Below, piece by piece: positions 28,648 through 37,811 of a stretch of 64,000 nt of DNA (positions are counted from its first letter, which is position 1; each line of letters opens with the position of its first letter). The DNA is taken from the NCBI RefSeq assembly GCF_030812595.1, contig NZ_JAUSSZ010000004.1, positions 186,001 through 250,000 on the forward strand, in the 5' to 3' direction. Below the pieces are notes generated by a model. That model made no database searches. It worked only from the letters and a program-made list of their open reading frames with translations, and was not told the origin of the DNA. The position numbers and the translations under genes are program-made. The stretch is from Arthrobacter bambusae (GTDB lineage: Bacteria; Actinomycetota; Actinomycetes; Actinomycetales; Micrococcaceae).

Positions 28648-29963
28648 GCCTGGTCCTTCGGATGGGAATCTAGGGTTGCGGCCTGGGGGCTACCGGTCAG
28701 TGAGGCCCAAGCCGCGGAAAGCGGGCGCGAGAAGCGGTCCGGGCGGAATTTGTCCCACCGGGGATCGGCGGTGCCATCCATGAGTCCGACGCAGATTTTC
28801 GCGGCGGCTGGAGTGAGGAGCACGCCATGGCGGAAAAACCCGCTGGCTACGATGAGGCCGGGCACGGTCCCTTCGCGTCCTTCCACACGACCGAGGAGCG
28901 GTGCATTGTCCGGAGTGCCCGGCCGGGCACGGGCAGTTGCTTCCAGGAGCTCGAGTTCGGCAACAGCCGGGACAAGAACCTGGGCGTCCCGGAGCAACTG
29001 GTACACGCCACCGGCCGATACCGGATTGGCCGCTCCACCGGACGCCGACAAGCCGTCTTCGCGTTGCGTTGCCCCGATCACCACGGTCCCGTCGTCGCGG
29101 GGAACGACGTACACGGGAACTCCACGCACCATTCCGCGGACCGTGGCAGTGACGAGGGGTTGCAGGTGGTCCGGGACGCGCAGCCGCAGGATGTCGCCGT
29201 ACACGGGACGCAACGGTAGCGACAATCCATCCGGCAGGCCGGTCAAGCGGGCGGCACCCAGTCCGTTGGCAACCACGGTTTCCGTGGCGAGCACCTTGAT
29301 GCCGGAGCCGAGCCGCACCCCGACGACGCGCCCGTCCTCCCACAGGAGGCCCGCCGCAGTGTCCTCGACCGCAAAACCGCCGCCGGCCCCTTCAATCCAG
29401 CTGGAATCGGCGGGCTCGTGGTCTGCCAGCGCGCCGAGAATCGCGGCCGAAAGCCGGCGCGGATCCACTTGGTGGTCGCCCGGAATGTCGAACGCGCAGG
29501 AAATCTGCGGGCTCAGCAGCGGCTCACGCTCCCGGGCCTCGCGCAACGGCACCGATTCCACGTCCAGGCCGTTGGCGAGCTGGACGTCCCGGAGGTCCGC
29601 GAGCGCGCGGCGGTCCGCAGCATCCGCTCCGACGGCGAGGGTCGGCGTCGTGCGGTAACCCGTGCTGCGTCCAGTGCCTGAGCCGGTCACATTTCGTTCG
29701 AAGCCCGGCCACAACGCCGACGATTCGAGCATGAGCTCCAGGAGGTCCTCTTCCTGGTAGTGCAGTTCGCTGACGGGCGCCAACATCCCTGCCGCCGCGA
29801 AAGTAGCGCCGCTTGCCGGTGCGGGGTCGATGAGGGCAACCGAGCGGCCGGACCTTCGTGCTTCCCACGCGATGCCGAGGCCAACGACGCCGCCCCCGAT
29901 CACCGCGACATCCGCGTGCAGGGGCTCGTTAGCGGGTTCGCGATGAGTGTTTACTTCGTCCAT
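28644..29963 (-). CDS. thiO: glycine oxidase ThiO
   Basis: An FAD-dependent oxidase converting glycine to the dehydroglycine used by ThiG (439 aa, somewhat long because of an N-terminal extension). The FAD motif VAVIGGGVVGLGIAWEARRSGRSVALID, ATFAAAGMLAPVSE and the late RPGTPDNAPLLGRVEG and GFFRHGVLLTPAAA are typical. It is first in thiO-thiS-thiG and lies directly after a TPP riboswitch, so the pathway is shut off when thiamine pyrophosphate is plentiful. It is divergent from thiE. Confidence 0.94.
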   Translation of the reverse strand: MDEVNTHREPANEPLHADVAVIGGGVVGLGIAWEARRSGRSVALIDPAPASGATFAAAGMLAPVSELHYQEEDLLELMLESSALWPGFERNVTGSGTGRSTGYRTTPTLAVGADAADRRALADLRDVQLANGLDVESVPLREAREREPLLSPQISCAFDIPGDHQVDPRRLSAAILGALADHEPADSSWIEGAGGGFAVEDTAAGLLWEDGRVVGVRLGSGIKVLATETVVANGLGAARLTGLPDGLSLPLRPVYGDILRLRVPDHLQPLVTATVRGMVRGVPVYVVPRDDGTVVIGATQREDGLSASGGAANPVSAGGVYQLLRDAQVLVPAVAELELLEATARARPGTPDNAPLLGRVEGREGTVPGLIVASGFFRHGVLLTPAAAKICVGLMDGTADPRWDKFRPDRFSRPLSAAWASLTGSPQAATLDSHPKDQA

Positions 29964-29971
29964 GGAGTCCT

Positions 29972-30079
29972 TCCCTACGCCGGTATTAGCCGGATCAGGT
30001 CAAGCGGTCGGCGCTGAAGCCCTCTCAGCCGCGCGGCGATTGTGACTGCCGCCGCGGCTCCCGCGGTACCACCCCAGTT
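29972..30079 (-). promoter_or_regulatory. TPP (THI-element) riboswitch upstream of thiO
   Basis: Reading leftward, the core elements appear in order: GGGGTGG (around 30075-30069), CTGAGAGGG (30028-30020), ACCTGATC (30000-29993) and GTAGGGA (29978-29972). The last is followed within about ten bases by the thiO ATG. The linker between the first two elements is a long GC-rich helix. The order and spacing are diagnostic of the thiamine pyrophosphate class. The element ends close to the start codon, which suggests translational control. Confidence 0.95.
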
Positions 30080-30088
30080 TAGAGGAAC

Positions 30089-30094
30089 TACTCT
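30089..30094 (+). promoter_or_regulatory. -10 hexamer of thiE
   Basis: TACTCT lies six bases before the thiE ATG. It is only about ten bases from the 5' edge of the opposing TPP riboswitch. Confidence 0.5.
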
Positions 30095-30100
30095 GTTTCC

Positions 30101-30790
30101 ATGACCCAGCATGATGTCCACACCACCGCCCGCCTGTACCTCTGCACCGACGCCCGCAAGCACCAGGGTGATTTCGAGGAGTTTGTCGATGCCGCGTTCG
30201 AGGGCGGCGTGGACATCATCCAGCTGCGCGACAAGACGATTGAAGCGGCAGAGGAACTGGAGCTCCTGGAGATCCTGCAATCCGCGGCGCACCGCCACGG
30301 CCGCCTCTGGGCGGTCAACGACCGCGCCGACATCGCGTCCCTCTCCGGTGCACCCGTATTCCATATCGGCCAAAAGGACATTCCGCTTCGCTCAGCGCGC
30401 AAGCTGCTCCACGACCCCACGATTATCGGGCTCTCCACGCACACGCCGGATCAGGTTGACGCAGCCATCGCCGCCTCGCCCGGGCGCAGCGGCCTGGACT
30501 ACTTCTGCGTCGGGCCCGTATGGGCCACGCCCACCAAGCCGGGACGCTCCGCCGTCGGGCTCGGCTTGGTGAAGTACGCCGCCGACGCCGTGAGGCGGGC
30601 CAACGAGGAGACAGTCGGCGGTGTTGTGCTCCCCTGGTTTGCGATCGGCGGCATCGATCTTGGCAACGTGGAAGAGGTAGTGCAGGCCGGCGCCAGCCGC
30701 ATCGTGGTGGTACGCGCCATCACTGAGGCGGAGGATCCGACCGCAGCTGCCCGGGCACTCCTTGCCGCCTTGGACGCTGCGGCGGCCTAG
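30101..30790 (+). CDS. thiE: thiamine-phosphate synthase
   Basis: Joins hydroxymethylpyrimidine diphosphate and thiazole phosphate to thiamine phosphate. The 229-aa TIM barrel shows LYLCTDARK, the IIQLRDK diphosphate region, [18 protein letters not shown], the [17 protein letters not shown] loop and FAIGGID. Unlike thiO-thiS-thiG it is on the far side of the riboswitch and appears to be expressed from its own leaderless-type promoter, so it would escape direct TPP control. The RNB ribonuclease gene starts 37 bp after its stop on the same strand. Confidence 0.95.
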   Translation: MTQHDVHTTARLYLCTDARKHQGDFEEFVDAAFEGGVDIIQLRDKTIEAAEELELLEILQSAAHRHGRLWAVNDRADIASLSGAPVFHIGQKDIPLRSARKLLHDPTIIGLSTHTPDQVDAAIAASPGRSGLDYFCVGPVWATPTKPGRSAVGLGLVKYAADAVRRANEETVGGVVLPWFAIGGIDLGNVEEVVQAGASRIVVVRAITEAEDPTAAARALLAALDAAAA

Positions 30791-30827
30791 CGAGACGCCG
30801 GGAGATTTTGGAGTTACCCTGACTTTC

Positions 30828-32363
30828 GTGTCACACCAGCGGATAGCCCCGAACGTCAGTGAGACGTCGAACCACCTCGCGGAAGCGCTGGCGGCGCTTC
30901 GGATTGAACTCGAGCTGCCCGCAGGCTATCCCGCTGAAGCGCTGCGCGATGCCGAAGCCGCGGTTTCCGGACACACCCTGCCGACGCTGGACCTCACGGA
31001 TGTCCCCTTCATCACGATCGACCCGGCCTCTTCCACGGATCTGGACCAGGCTCTCTTCATTGAGCGGTCCGGCGAGGGTTACAGGGTTCTCTACGCCATC
31101 TCCGACGTGCCCTCCTTTGTGCCCCCGGGAGGAGCGCTCGACGCCGAGACCCGCCACCGCGGGCAAACCTACTATGCCCCGGACGGCCGCATACCGCTGC
31201 ACCCCGAGATCATCAGCGAGCAAGCCGGAAGCCTGCTGGCCGGCCAGACTTGCGGCGCGTTCGTCTGGGACTTCGAGCTCGATGCCCAGGCGGAGTTCAG
31301 CACCGTCTCCGTCCGGAGGGCGAGCGTACGCAGCCGGGCCAAGCTCAACTACAAAGGCGTGCAGGCGGAAATCGATTCCGGAACGGCTGATCCCGTCCTC
31401 CAGCTACTCAAGGAGGTCGGGGTCAAGCGGGTGGAGCTCGAGCGCCGCCGCGGCGGCGCAAGCCTTAACATGCCTGAGCAGGAAATCGTCCAGCTGCCCG
31501 ACGGCGAAGGCTACCGGATCGTCGCAGCTCCCTCGCTGCCGGTTGAGGACTGGAACGCACAGATTTCGCTCATGACCGGGATGGCCGCCGCCCAATTGAT
31601 GCTCGACGGCAAGGTGGGAATCCTGCGCACCATGCCCGCGCCCGATGAGCGCTCGTTGCTGCATTTCAAACGGCAAGCAGGGGCACTCGGCAAGCCCTGG
31701 ACCGAGGGGACCAGCTATGGCGAGTACCTGCGCACCCTCGATGCCAAGGACCCCCGGCAACTGGCCATCCTTCACTCCGCGGGGTTGCTTTTCCGTGGTG
31801 CCGGCTACACGCCTTTCGACGGCGAGGTGCCGGGCAGCGTGATGCAGTCAGCCATCGGGGCGCCGTATGCCCACACCACCGCGCCATTGCGCCGGTTGGT
31901 GGATCGTTTTGTCCTGGTCATCTGCGACGCACTGAGCAATGGAACACAGATCCCTGCATGGGCCCGGAATGCTTTGCCGAGCCTGCCGGAGATCATGGCG
32001 TCATCGGACCAGCTTGCCGCCAGAATGGAGCGCATGGCCCTGGACACCGTGCAGGCTGCCCTTCTCGTGAACCACATCGGCCAGGAATTCGACGCCGTGG
32101 TGATTTCCGGATCGAAGCCCGCCAAGAACAACGGAAACGGAAACGGCAACAGCAACGGCACCGGCAACAACGGCAGGGGCAATGGCAACGGGAACGGGAA
32201 CGGGAACGGAGCCTCGCACGGCCCCTACGGCGTCGTCCAGATCGCCGAACCCGCGGTCACCGCTCGTTGCGACGGCGAAATGGAGTCGGGCACGAAGGTC
32301 CGCGTGAGACTGCTTGACGCGGACATTGCCACCCGCCAAATCACCTTCGAACTGCTCCCGTAG
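30828..32363 (+). CDS. RNB-domain 3'-5' exoribonuclease
   Basis: An RNase II/R-family protein of 511 aa from the GTG at 30828. The frame is open further upstream, but that part overlaps the thiE end. The RNB metal-binding segment is ITIDPASSTDLDQALF. The position of the fourth Asp in E. coli RNase II is Gln here, a variant I believe is common in actinobacterial members. Later RNB signatures YAHTTAPLRRLVDR and AARMERMA are intact. N-terminal cold-shock domains are absent, so this is a short form. Near the C-terminus about 28 residues of Asn/Gly repeats interrupt the final OB-like region. It probably acts in RNA turnover, next to a DEAD-box helicase. Confidence 0.88.
   Translation: MSHQRIAPNVSETSNHLAEALAALRIELELPAGYPAEALRDAEAAVSGHTLPTLDLTDVPFITIDPASSTDLDQALFIERSGEGYRVLYAISDVPSFVPPGGALDAETRHRGQTYYAPDGRIPLHPEIISEQAGSLLAGQTCGAFVWDFELDAQAEFSTVSVRRASVRSRAKLNYKGVQAEIDSGTADPVLQLLKEVGVKRVELERRRGGASLNMPEQEIVQLPDGEGYRIVAAPSLPVEDWNAQISLMTGMAAAQLMLDGKVGILRTMPAPDERSLLHFKRQAGALGKPWTEGTSYGEYLRTLDAKDPRQLAILHSAGLLFRGAGYTPFDGEVPGSVMQSAIGAPYAHTTAPLRRLVDRFVLVICDALSNGTQIPAWARNALPSLPEIMASSDQLAARMERMALDTVQAALLVNHIGQEFDAVVISGSKPAKNNGNGNGNSNGTGNNGRGNGNGNGNGNGASHGPYGVVQIAEPAVTARCDGEMESGTKVRVRLLDADIATRQITFELLP
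32129..32211. repeat. aac-ggn low-complexity tract encoding Asn-Gly repeats
   Basis: About 28 consecutive codons of mostly aac alternating with ggc, gga or ggg, inside the 3' part of the RNB ribonuclease gene. The frame is kept throughout. Confidence 0.9.
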
Positions 32364-32651
32364 CGGACCCCGTTCGCAGGGCCGGGCGCGCGATCCGGGG
32401 TTTATGGCCCCCAGACGCTAGACTGGGTGGGTAGTAATGGATGCCCGGTCGTTGATTCAGTTAATTTTTTGACATCAACAAGCCCGCCCCTACGCGATCT
32501 TGAGATACACCAGCTGGTCACCAGTGCCAGTATTTAGATAGCCCGCGATCGGCTTCCACTGGATTTGCTTGCGCCCATTCGTGCTCCGGAACGGCCCTGC
32601 CACAACCGTTGAGCACGCGGCGCAGCCCAAATGAATAAGGAAAACTCCACT
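32364..32651 (+). other. long untranslated leader of the DEAD-box helicase gene
   Basis: A 288-bp gap with no gene. A TAGACT hexamer near 32409-32414 is the best -10 candidate, which would leave a leader of about 230 nt. It contains ttgat/atcaa halves around a run of T (about 32452-32480). DEAD-box helicase genes often have long cold-sensitive leaders, so a thermo- or autoregulatory role is a reasonable guess, not shown. Confidence 0.4.
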
Positions 32652-34361
32652 GTGAGTGAATTGCACACCCATGAAGTCCTGACAGACGGCACCGAGACGA
32701 TCGAACCCGAGGAAACCATCTCCTCGAACGAAACACCCCACGAGATCGCAGAAAAGTCCTTCGCCGACTACAACGTCCGCGCCGACATTGTTGAGTCCCT
32801 CGCCGACGCCGGAATCACCCATCCCTTCCCCATCCAGTCAATGACCCTCCCGGTCGCCCTGGGCGGTCACGACATCATCGGCCAGGCCAAGACCGGTACC
32901 GGAAAGACCCTCGGCTTCGGCATTCCGGCGCTGCAGCGCGTCGTCGGACCGGACGACGCCGGCTACGACAAGCTCGCTGTCCCGGGTGCGCCCCAGGCCC
33001 TCGTGATTGTTCCTACCCGCGAACTCGCCGTTCAGGTGGCCAACGACCTCCAGACGGCATCGAGGAAGCGCAACGCCCGCATCGCCACCATCTATGGCGG
33101 CCGCGCTTACGAGCCCCAGATCGAAGCCCTGCACAAGGGCGTCGAGGTTGTTGTCGGCACGCCCGGCCGTTTGATCGACCTCTACAAGCAGAGGCACCTG
33201 AACCTCAAGAACGTTCGCATGGTGATTCTGGACGAGGCCGACGAGATGCTCGACCTGGGCTTCCTTCCGGACGTCGAGACCCTGATCGCCGCCACGCCAG
33301 CGGTCCGCCAGACCCTGCTCTTTTCTGCGACGATGCCGGGCCCTGTCATCGCCATGGCCCGCCGCTACATGACCCAGCCCACGCACATCCGTGCTGCCGA
33401 CCCGGACGACGAGGGCCTGACCAAGCGCGACATCCGGCAGCTCATCTACCGTGCCCACAGCATGGACAAGGTCGAGGTCGTCGCCCGCATCCTGCAGGCC
33501 CGCGGCCGCGGCCGGACCATCATCTTCACCAAGACCAAGCGCACCGCCGCCAAGGTTGCCGAGGAACTCGTGGACCGCGGCTTCGCAGCCGCCGCAATCC
33601 ACGGTGACCTGGGCCAGGGCGCCCGCGAGCAGGCACTCCGCGCCTTCCGCAACAACAAGGTGGACGTCCTCGTGGCCACCGATGTCGCCGCCCGTGGCAT
33701 CGACGTCGATGACGTCACTCACGTGATCAACTACCAGTGCGTCGAAGACGAAAAGATCTACTTGCACCGCGTTGGCCGCACCGGCCGTGCAGGCAACAAG
33801 GGCACGGCCGTGACCTTCGTCGACTGGGACGACATGCCGCGCTGGGGCCTGATCAACAAGGCGCTCGGCCTAAGCTACCCGGAGCCCGTGGAAACATACT
33901 CCTCCTCGCCGCACCTCTTCGAGGATCTGGACATCCCCGCGGGCACCAAGGGCCGCCTGCCCCGCGACAAGCGCACCCTCGCGGGCGTCGACGCCGAGGT
34001 CCTGGAAGACCTGGGCGAGACCGGCAAGAAGAACTCCCGTTCCGGCGGCGATTCCGGGCGTGGACGCACGGGCCGCGATGCCCGTCGTGAAGGTGGCCGC
34101 CGCGGTACGAACTCCAGCGATGCTCCGTCCCGCGAAGGAGAGGGTGAGGGCGGACGCAACCGCACCCGCCGCCGTCGTACGTCCCAAGGCGAAGCAGCAC
34201 CCGCAGAAGCCGCTACCCGGTCCGCCGAGTCCCGGTCCAACGAGCCGCAGTCCGGCGAGGGCGCGGACAAGCCTTCCCGCGCACGCCGTTCCCGCACCCG
34301 CCGCCGCAACGGCGAAGTGGTCTCCACTTCGGGTGCGTCCGGCGAGAGCACCGAGGCTTAA
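32652..34361 (+). CDS. DEAD-box ATP-dependent RNA helicase (RhlE/DeaD-like)
   Basis: Unwinds RNA duplexes in ribosome assembly or mRNA decay. The core carries AKTGTGKT, PTRELA, TPGR, DEAD, SAT, VLVATDVAARGID and HRVGRTGR, so all helicase motifs are intact. It is followed by about 120 residues of Arg/Gly/Ser/Glu-rich disordered tail, a likely RNA-binding extension. I prefer the GTG at 32652 (569 aa) because aaggaaaa precedes it. The ATG at 32631 lacks a Shine-Dalgarno. The methyltransferase gene follows after 8 bp. M. tuberculosis RhlE (Rv3211) occupies the equivalent position. Confidence 0.94.
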   Translation: MSELHTHEVLTDGTETIEPEETISSNETPHEIAEKSFADYNVRADIVESLADAGITHPFPIQSMTLPVALGGHDIIGQAKTGTGKTLGFGIPALQRVVGPDDAGYDKLAVPGAPQALVIVPTRELAVQVANDLQTASRKRNARIATIYGGRAYEPQIEALHKGVEVVVGTPGRLIDLYKQRHLNLKNVRMVILDEADEMLDLGFLPDVETLIAATPAVRQTLLFSATMPGPVIAMARRYMTQPTHIRAADPDDEGLTKRDIRQLIYRAHSMDKVEVVARILQARGRGRTIIFTKTKRTAAKVAEELVDRGFAAAAIHGDLGQGAREQALRAFRNNKVDVLVATDVAARGIDVDDVTHVINYQCVEDEKIYLHRVGRTGRAGNKGTAVTFVDWDDMPRWGLINKALGLSYPEPVETYSSSPHLFEDLDIPAGTKGRLPRDKRTLAGVDAEVLEDLGETGKKNSRSGGDSGRGRTGRDARREGGRRGTNSSDAPSREGEGEGGRNRTRRRRTSQGEAAPAEAATRSAESRSNEPQSGEGADKPSRARRSRTRRRNGEVVSTSGASGESTEA

Positions 34362-34369
34362 CGGCCTCA

Positions 34370-35260
34370 ATGACTGACATTGTTTGGGCGCCGGACGGCA
34401 GCAATTTGGTGGTTCACGCGGATAACGCGGATTTCCTCCCGACGCTGCCGGACGGCGCCTTCACACTGATTTACGTGGACCCGCCCTTCAACACGGGCCG
34501 GGTCCAAAGCCGCCAGGAAATGCGCATGGTCCGCAACGCCGATGGCGACGGCGATCGGCTCGGCTTCAAGGGTCGCTCATATGACACCATCAAGGGCGCC
34601 CTGCACAGCTACGACGACGCCTTCAGCGACTACTGGTCCTTCTTGGAACCCCGGCTTGTGGAAGCCTGGCGCCTGCTCGCCGACGACGGGACACTGTACC
34701 TGCATCTCGACTACCGCGAGGTGCACTACGCGAAGGTCATGCTGGACTCGATCTTCGGCCGGGAGTGTTTCCTAAACGAGATCATCTGGGCCTACGATTA
34801 CGGCGCCCGCGCCAAGAACCGCTGGCCCACCAAGCACGACAACATCCTCGTGTACGTCAAGAACCCCGCAAAGTACCACTTCGACAACGCCGAGGTTGAC
34901 CGTGAGCCGTACATGGCGCCTGGCCTCGTGACGCCGGCCAAACGCGAACTCGGCAAGCTTCCCACGGACGTTTGGTGGCACACCATCGTTTCCCCGACCG
35001 GCAGGGAAAAGACCGGCTACCCAACGCAAAAGCCGGAAGGACTCGTCCGACGGATCGTCACCGCATCCAGCCGGCCAGGAGACTGGTGCCTCGATTTCTT
35101 CGCCGGCTCGGGCACGCTCGGCTCAGTCGCGGCGAAACTCGAGCGCAGGTTCGTATGCGTGGACCAGAACGCCCCGGCTATCGACGTGATGCGCAAGCGC
35201 TTGGACGGCAAGGCCACCTTTCTACCCCAACTGACCCGCCCTGGGAGCCAGACGGGCTGA
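34370..35260 (+). CDS. orphan DNA methyltransferase, N4-cytosine/N6-adenine type
   Basis: A 296-aa S-adenosylmethionine-dependent methyltransferase. Motif IV is DPPFNTGR (residues 37-44) and the SAM-binding motif I, DFFAGSGTLG, comes near the C-terminus. This order (IV before I) defines the beta class that includes CcrM. PTQKPEGLVRRIV is the usual segment before motif I. No restriction endonuclease gene is adjacent. It directly follows the helicase gene and is presumably co-transcribed, which is odd for a restriction system and suggests a housekeeping or epigenetic role. The recognition sequence cannot be inferred. Confidence 0.88.
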   Translation: MTDIVWAPDGSNLVVHADNADFLPTLPDGAFTLIYVDPPFNTGRVQSRQEMRMVRNADGDGDRLGFKGRSYDTIKGALHSYDDAFSDYWSFLEPRLVEAWRLLADDGTLYLHLDYREVHYAKVMLDSIFGRECFLNEIIWAYDYGARAKNRWPTKHDNILVYVKNPAKYHFDNAEVDREPYMAPGLVTPAKRELGKLPTDVWWHTIVSPTGREKTGYPTQKPEGLVRRIVTASSRPGDWCLDFFAGSGTLGSVAAKLERRFVCVDQNAPAIDVMRKRLDGKATFLPQLTRPGSQTG

Positions 35261-35271
35261 GGGGACGTCCG

Positions 35272-36117
35272 TCAGCGGACCACGGAACTTCCCGTGCCCA
35301 ACTCCTCGATCCGGGCCAGGACATCGGGGGACGTCAGGTTCTCCCCGAGCAGATTGGGCTTGCCGGTACCGTGGTAATCGGACGAACCGGTCATGAACAA
35401 ACCGTGCTCGGCAGCCAGGCGCCGCAGGAACACGCGGCCTTCCTCGGGATTGTCGCGGTGCTCCACTTCCAGCCCCAGGAGGCCGGCATCGATCATTTCC
35501 CGGTAAGTCCGTTCTCCGACCACGCGGCCGCGGGCCGAAGCCACCGGATGCGCGAAGACGGGGACACCGCCCGCCGCCCGGACAAGCTTGACGGCGAGCG
35601 CCGGGTCCGGCGCATAGTGCTGCACGAAGTACCGCGAGTGTGAAGTCAGGATCGCGGTGAACGCCTCGGAGCGGCTCCCCACCGCACCGGCCGCCACGAG
35701 GGCGTCGGCGATGTGGGGGCGCCCCACGGTGGCACCCGGAGCCACATGATGGATGACATCGTCCCAGCTCAAGGGGTAATCCTCGGCCAGTAGCGTGACC
35801 ATGCGCTTGGCCCGGATGAGCCTCGCGTCTTTTGCCTTCGTAATTTCCTCTAGCAGGCCGGGATGGCCGGGATCATGGAGATAGCTCAGCAGGTGGACGC
35901 TGATCCCTTCCTGGGTCCTGCACGAAATCTCCATCCCGGGGACGAAAGCTACCCCGAATTCGAGCGCGGCGGCGGAAGCCTGATCCCATCCGTCGGTGGA
36001 GTCGTGGTCCGTCAAAGCCACCACGTCCAGACCCGCAGCAGACGCGGAAGCGATCACTCCCGCGGGAGCTTCGGTCCCGTCGGAAACATTGGAGTGCGCG
36101 TGCAGATCGATCTTCAC
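35272..36117 (-). CDS. PHP-domain phosphoesterase
   Basis: A 281-aa PHP metal-dependent phosphoesterase of the YciV/RNase AM-like type. Metal ligands are visible in KIDLHAHSNVSDGT, VALTDHDSTDGW, GMEISC, VFAHPVAS and SSDYHGTGK. I start at the GTG at 36117, where the conserved first strand begins and a TACGCT hexamer lies six bases upstream. The open frame further upstream overlaps the opposing aminopeptidase promoter. Substrates may be 3',5'-bisphosphonucleosides or short RNAs by family analogy, but this is not decided. It converges on the methyltransferase gene with 11 bp between stops. Confidence 0.88.
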   Translation of the reverse strand: MKIDLHAHSNVSDGTEAPAGVIASASAAGLDVVALTDHDSTDGWDQASAAALEFGVAFVPGMEISCRTQEGISVHLLSYLHDPGHPGLLEEITKAKDARLIRAKRMVTLLAEDYPLSWDDVIHHVAPGATVGRPHIADALVAAGAVGSRSEAFTAILTSHSRYFVQHYAPDPALAVKLVRAAGGVPVFAHPVASARGRVVGERTYREMIDAGLLGLEVEHRDNPEEGRVFLRRLAAEHGLFMTGSSDYHGTGKPNLLGENLTSPDVLARIEELGTGSSVVR

Positions 36118-36123
36118 TTTCCA

Positions 36124-36129
36124 AGCGTA
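36124..36129 (-). promoter_or_regulatory. -10 hexamer of the PHP phosphoesterase
   Basis: TACGCT on the minus strand lies six bases before the GTG start at 36117. This spacing is the same as at several other genes here. Confidence 0.45.
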
Positions 36130-36197
36130 TTTGATCAGGGACGGCTTGGACCGTTTCGGCGTTGGCCTAGTGTCGACCTTGATGGGACTATGGGACG

Positions 36198-37781
36198 GTG
36201 AACGATGCAGATAACACCCAAAACGGTGAAACCACAGCCTCCCAGCCACTGGAGGAGCGCGTCAACAACCGCTCCCAGCGGCCCACATCCGATGCCTTCA
36301 AGGCGTTCATGGCCAGCAACTGGGCGCCCGCGCCGCAGGTGACCCCTGCGCGTGACGCCGTCGCAGACCACGCCGCCACGCGTCGTCGGGCCATCTCCGA
36401 GAAGTTCCCGGGCCTGCGCCTCGTCATCCCGGCCGGCCCCCTCAAGGTCCGCTCGAACGATACCGACTACCGCTTCCGCCCCCACTCCGCGTTCGCCCAC
36501 CTCACGGGCCTGGGCCTGGACCACGAGCCCGATGCCGTGCTGGTCCTTGAACCCGTCGAGGAGGGAACCGGCGACGACGGCGGCAACCACCTCGCGACGC
36601 TCTACTTCCGCCCCCTGGCCGGCCGGGACACGGAGCAGTTCTACGCTGACTCGCGTTCCGGTGAGTTCTGGATCGGCGCGCGCCCGACGCTCGCCGAGTT
36701 CGAAGCGCGCCTTGGGCTCAGGACGGCGCACGTGGACGAACTCGAAATGGCCATCACCAAGAACGTGGGTGCCCCGGAAATCGGCGGCATCGCCGTCCGC
36801 CTGGTCCGCAAAGTTGACGAGAACATCGATGCCCTCGTGGACACCGCCCGCTACAACACGGCCAAGGACCCGGAGAACCTGGACCTCGGTGAACTCGATG
36901 CCCTCGACGAACTGCTCAGCGAGGCGCTCTCCGAGTTGCGCTTGCTCAAGGACGCCTGGGAAATCGAGCAGATGAAGATCGCAGTGTCTGCGACGGTGGA
37001 GGGTTTCGCCGACGTCGTTCGGGCTCTTCCCCGCGCCATGACCCACCACCGCGGCGAACGCGTCGTCGAAGGCGCTTTCTTCGCGCGGGCCCGTGAGGAA
37101 GGGAACGAACTTGGCTACGACACCATCGCGGCCGCCGGAAACAACGCGACGGTCCTGCACTGGACCCGGAACACGGGCAAGGTCAACGCCGGGGAACTGC
37201 TGCTGTTGGACGCAGGCGTGGAGGCAGATTCGCTCTACACAGCAGACGTCACGCGCACCATTCCCGCCAACGGAAAGTTCTCGGACGTCCAGCGCAAGGT
37301 CTACGAAGCGGTACTTGACGCCGCCGACGCCGGATTCGCGGCAGCCCAGCCCGGCGTGAAGTTCCGCGACATCCACACCGCCGCCACCACGGTCCTCGCG
37401 GAGCGCCTCGCAGAGTGGGGCCTGCTCCCGGTCTCCGTGGAGGAAGCCATCAGTCCTGAAGGCCAGCAGCACCGCCGGTGGATGCCGCACGGCACGAGCC
37501 ACCACCTTGGGTTGGACGTCCACGACTGTGCGCAGGCCAAGCGTGAGCTCTACCTGGACGGCGTACTCACCGAGGGCATGGTGTTCACCATCGAACCCGG
37601 GCTCTACTTCAAGGAGGAAGACCTCGCCATTCCGGCGGAGTACCGCGGAATCGGCGTCCGGATCGAGGACGACATCCTGATGACCGCGGACGGTCCCGTC
37701 AACCTCAGCGCCGCCCTCCCCCGCAAGGCCGACGACGTCGAGTCCTGGATGGCGGGCATCTACCAGGAAGCCGAAGCCTAG
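36198..37781 (+). CDS. pepP: Xaa-Pro aminopeptidase (aminopeptidase P)
   Basis: Removes N-terminal residues ahead of proline. The 527-aa protein has the AMP_N domain (FRPHSAFAHLTGLG) and a pita-bread metallopeptidase domain. All five metal ligands are present: Asp in LLLDAGVE, Asp in TADVTRT, His in HGTSHHLGLDVHD, Glu in TIEPGLYF and Glu in VRIEDDI. The GTG start is preceded by gggac. A 35-residue polar N-terminal extension precedes the domain. A strong hairpin terminator follows 30 bp after the stop and marks the edge of the accessory ABC region. Confidence 0.93.
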   Translation: MNDADNTQNGETTASQPLEERVNNRSQRPTSDAFKAFMASNWAPAPQVTPARDAVADHAATRRRAISEKFPGLRLVIPAGPLKVRSNDTDYRFRPHSAFAHLTGLGLDHEPDAVLVLEPVEEGTGDDGGNHLATLYFRPLAGRDTEQFYADSRSGEFWIGARPTLAEFEARLGLRTAHVDELEMAITKNVGAPEIGGIAVRLVRKVDENIDALVDTARYNTAKDPENLDLGELDALDELLSEALSELRLLKDAWEIEQMKIAVSATVEGFADVVRALPRAMTHHRGERVVEGAFFARAREEGNELGYDTIAAAGNNATVLHWTRNTGKVNAGELLLLDAGVEADSLYTADVTRTIPANGKFSDVQRKVYEAVLDAADAGFAAAQPGVKFRDIHTAATTVLAERLAEWGLLPVSVEEAISPEGQQHRRWMPHGTSHHLGLDVHDCAQAKRELYLDGVLTEGMVFTIEPGLYFKEEDLAIPAEYRGIGVRIEDDILMTADGPVNLSAALPRKADDVESWMAGIYQEAEA

Positions 37782-37811
37782 GCACTGCGGCAAAATCACT
37801 GCGGCAAACAC

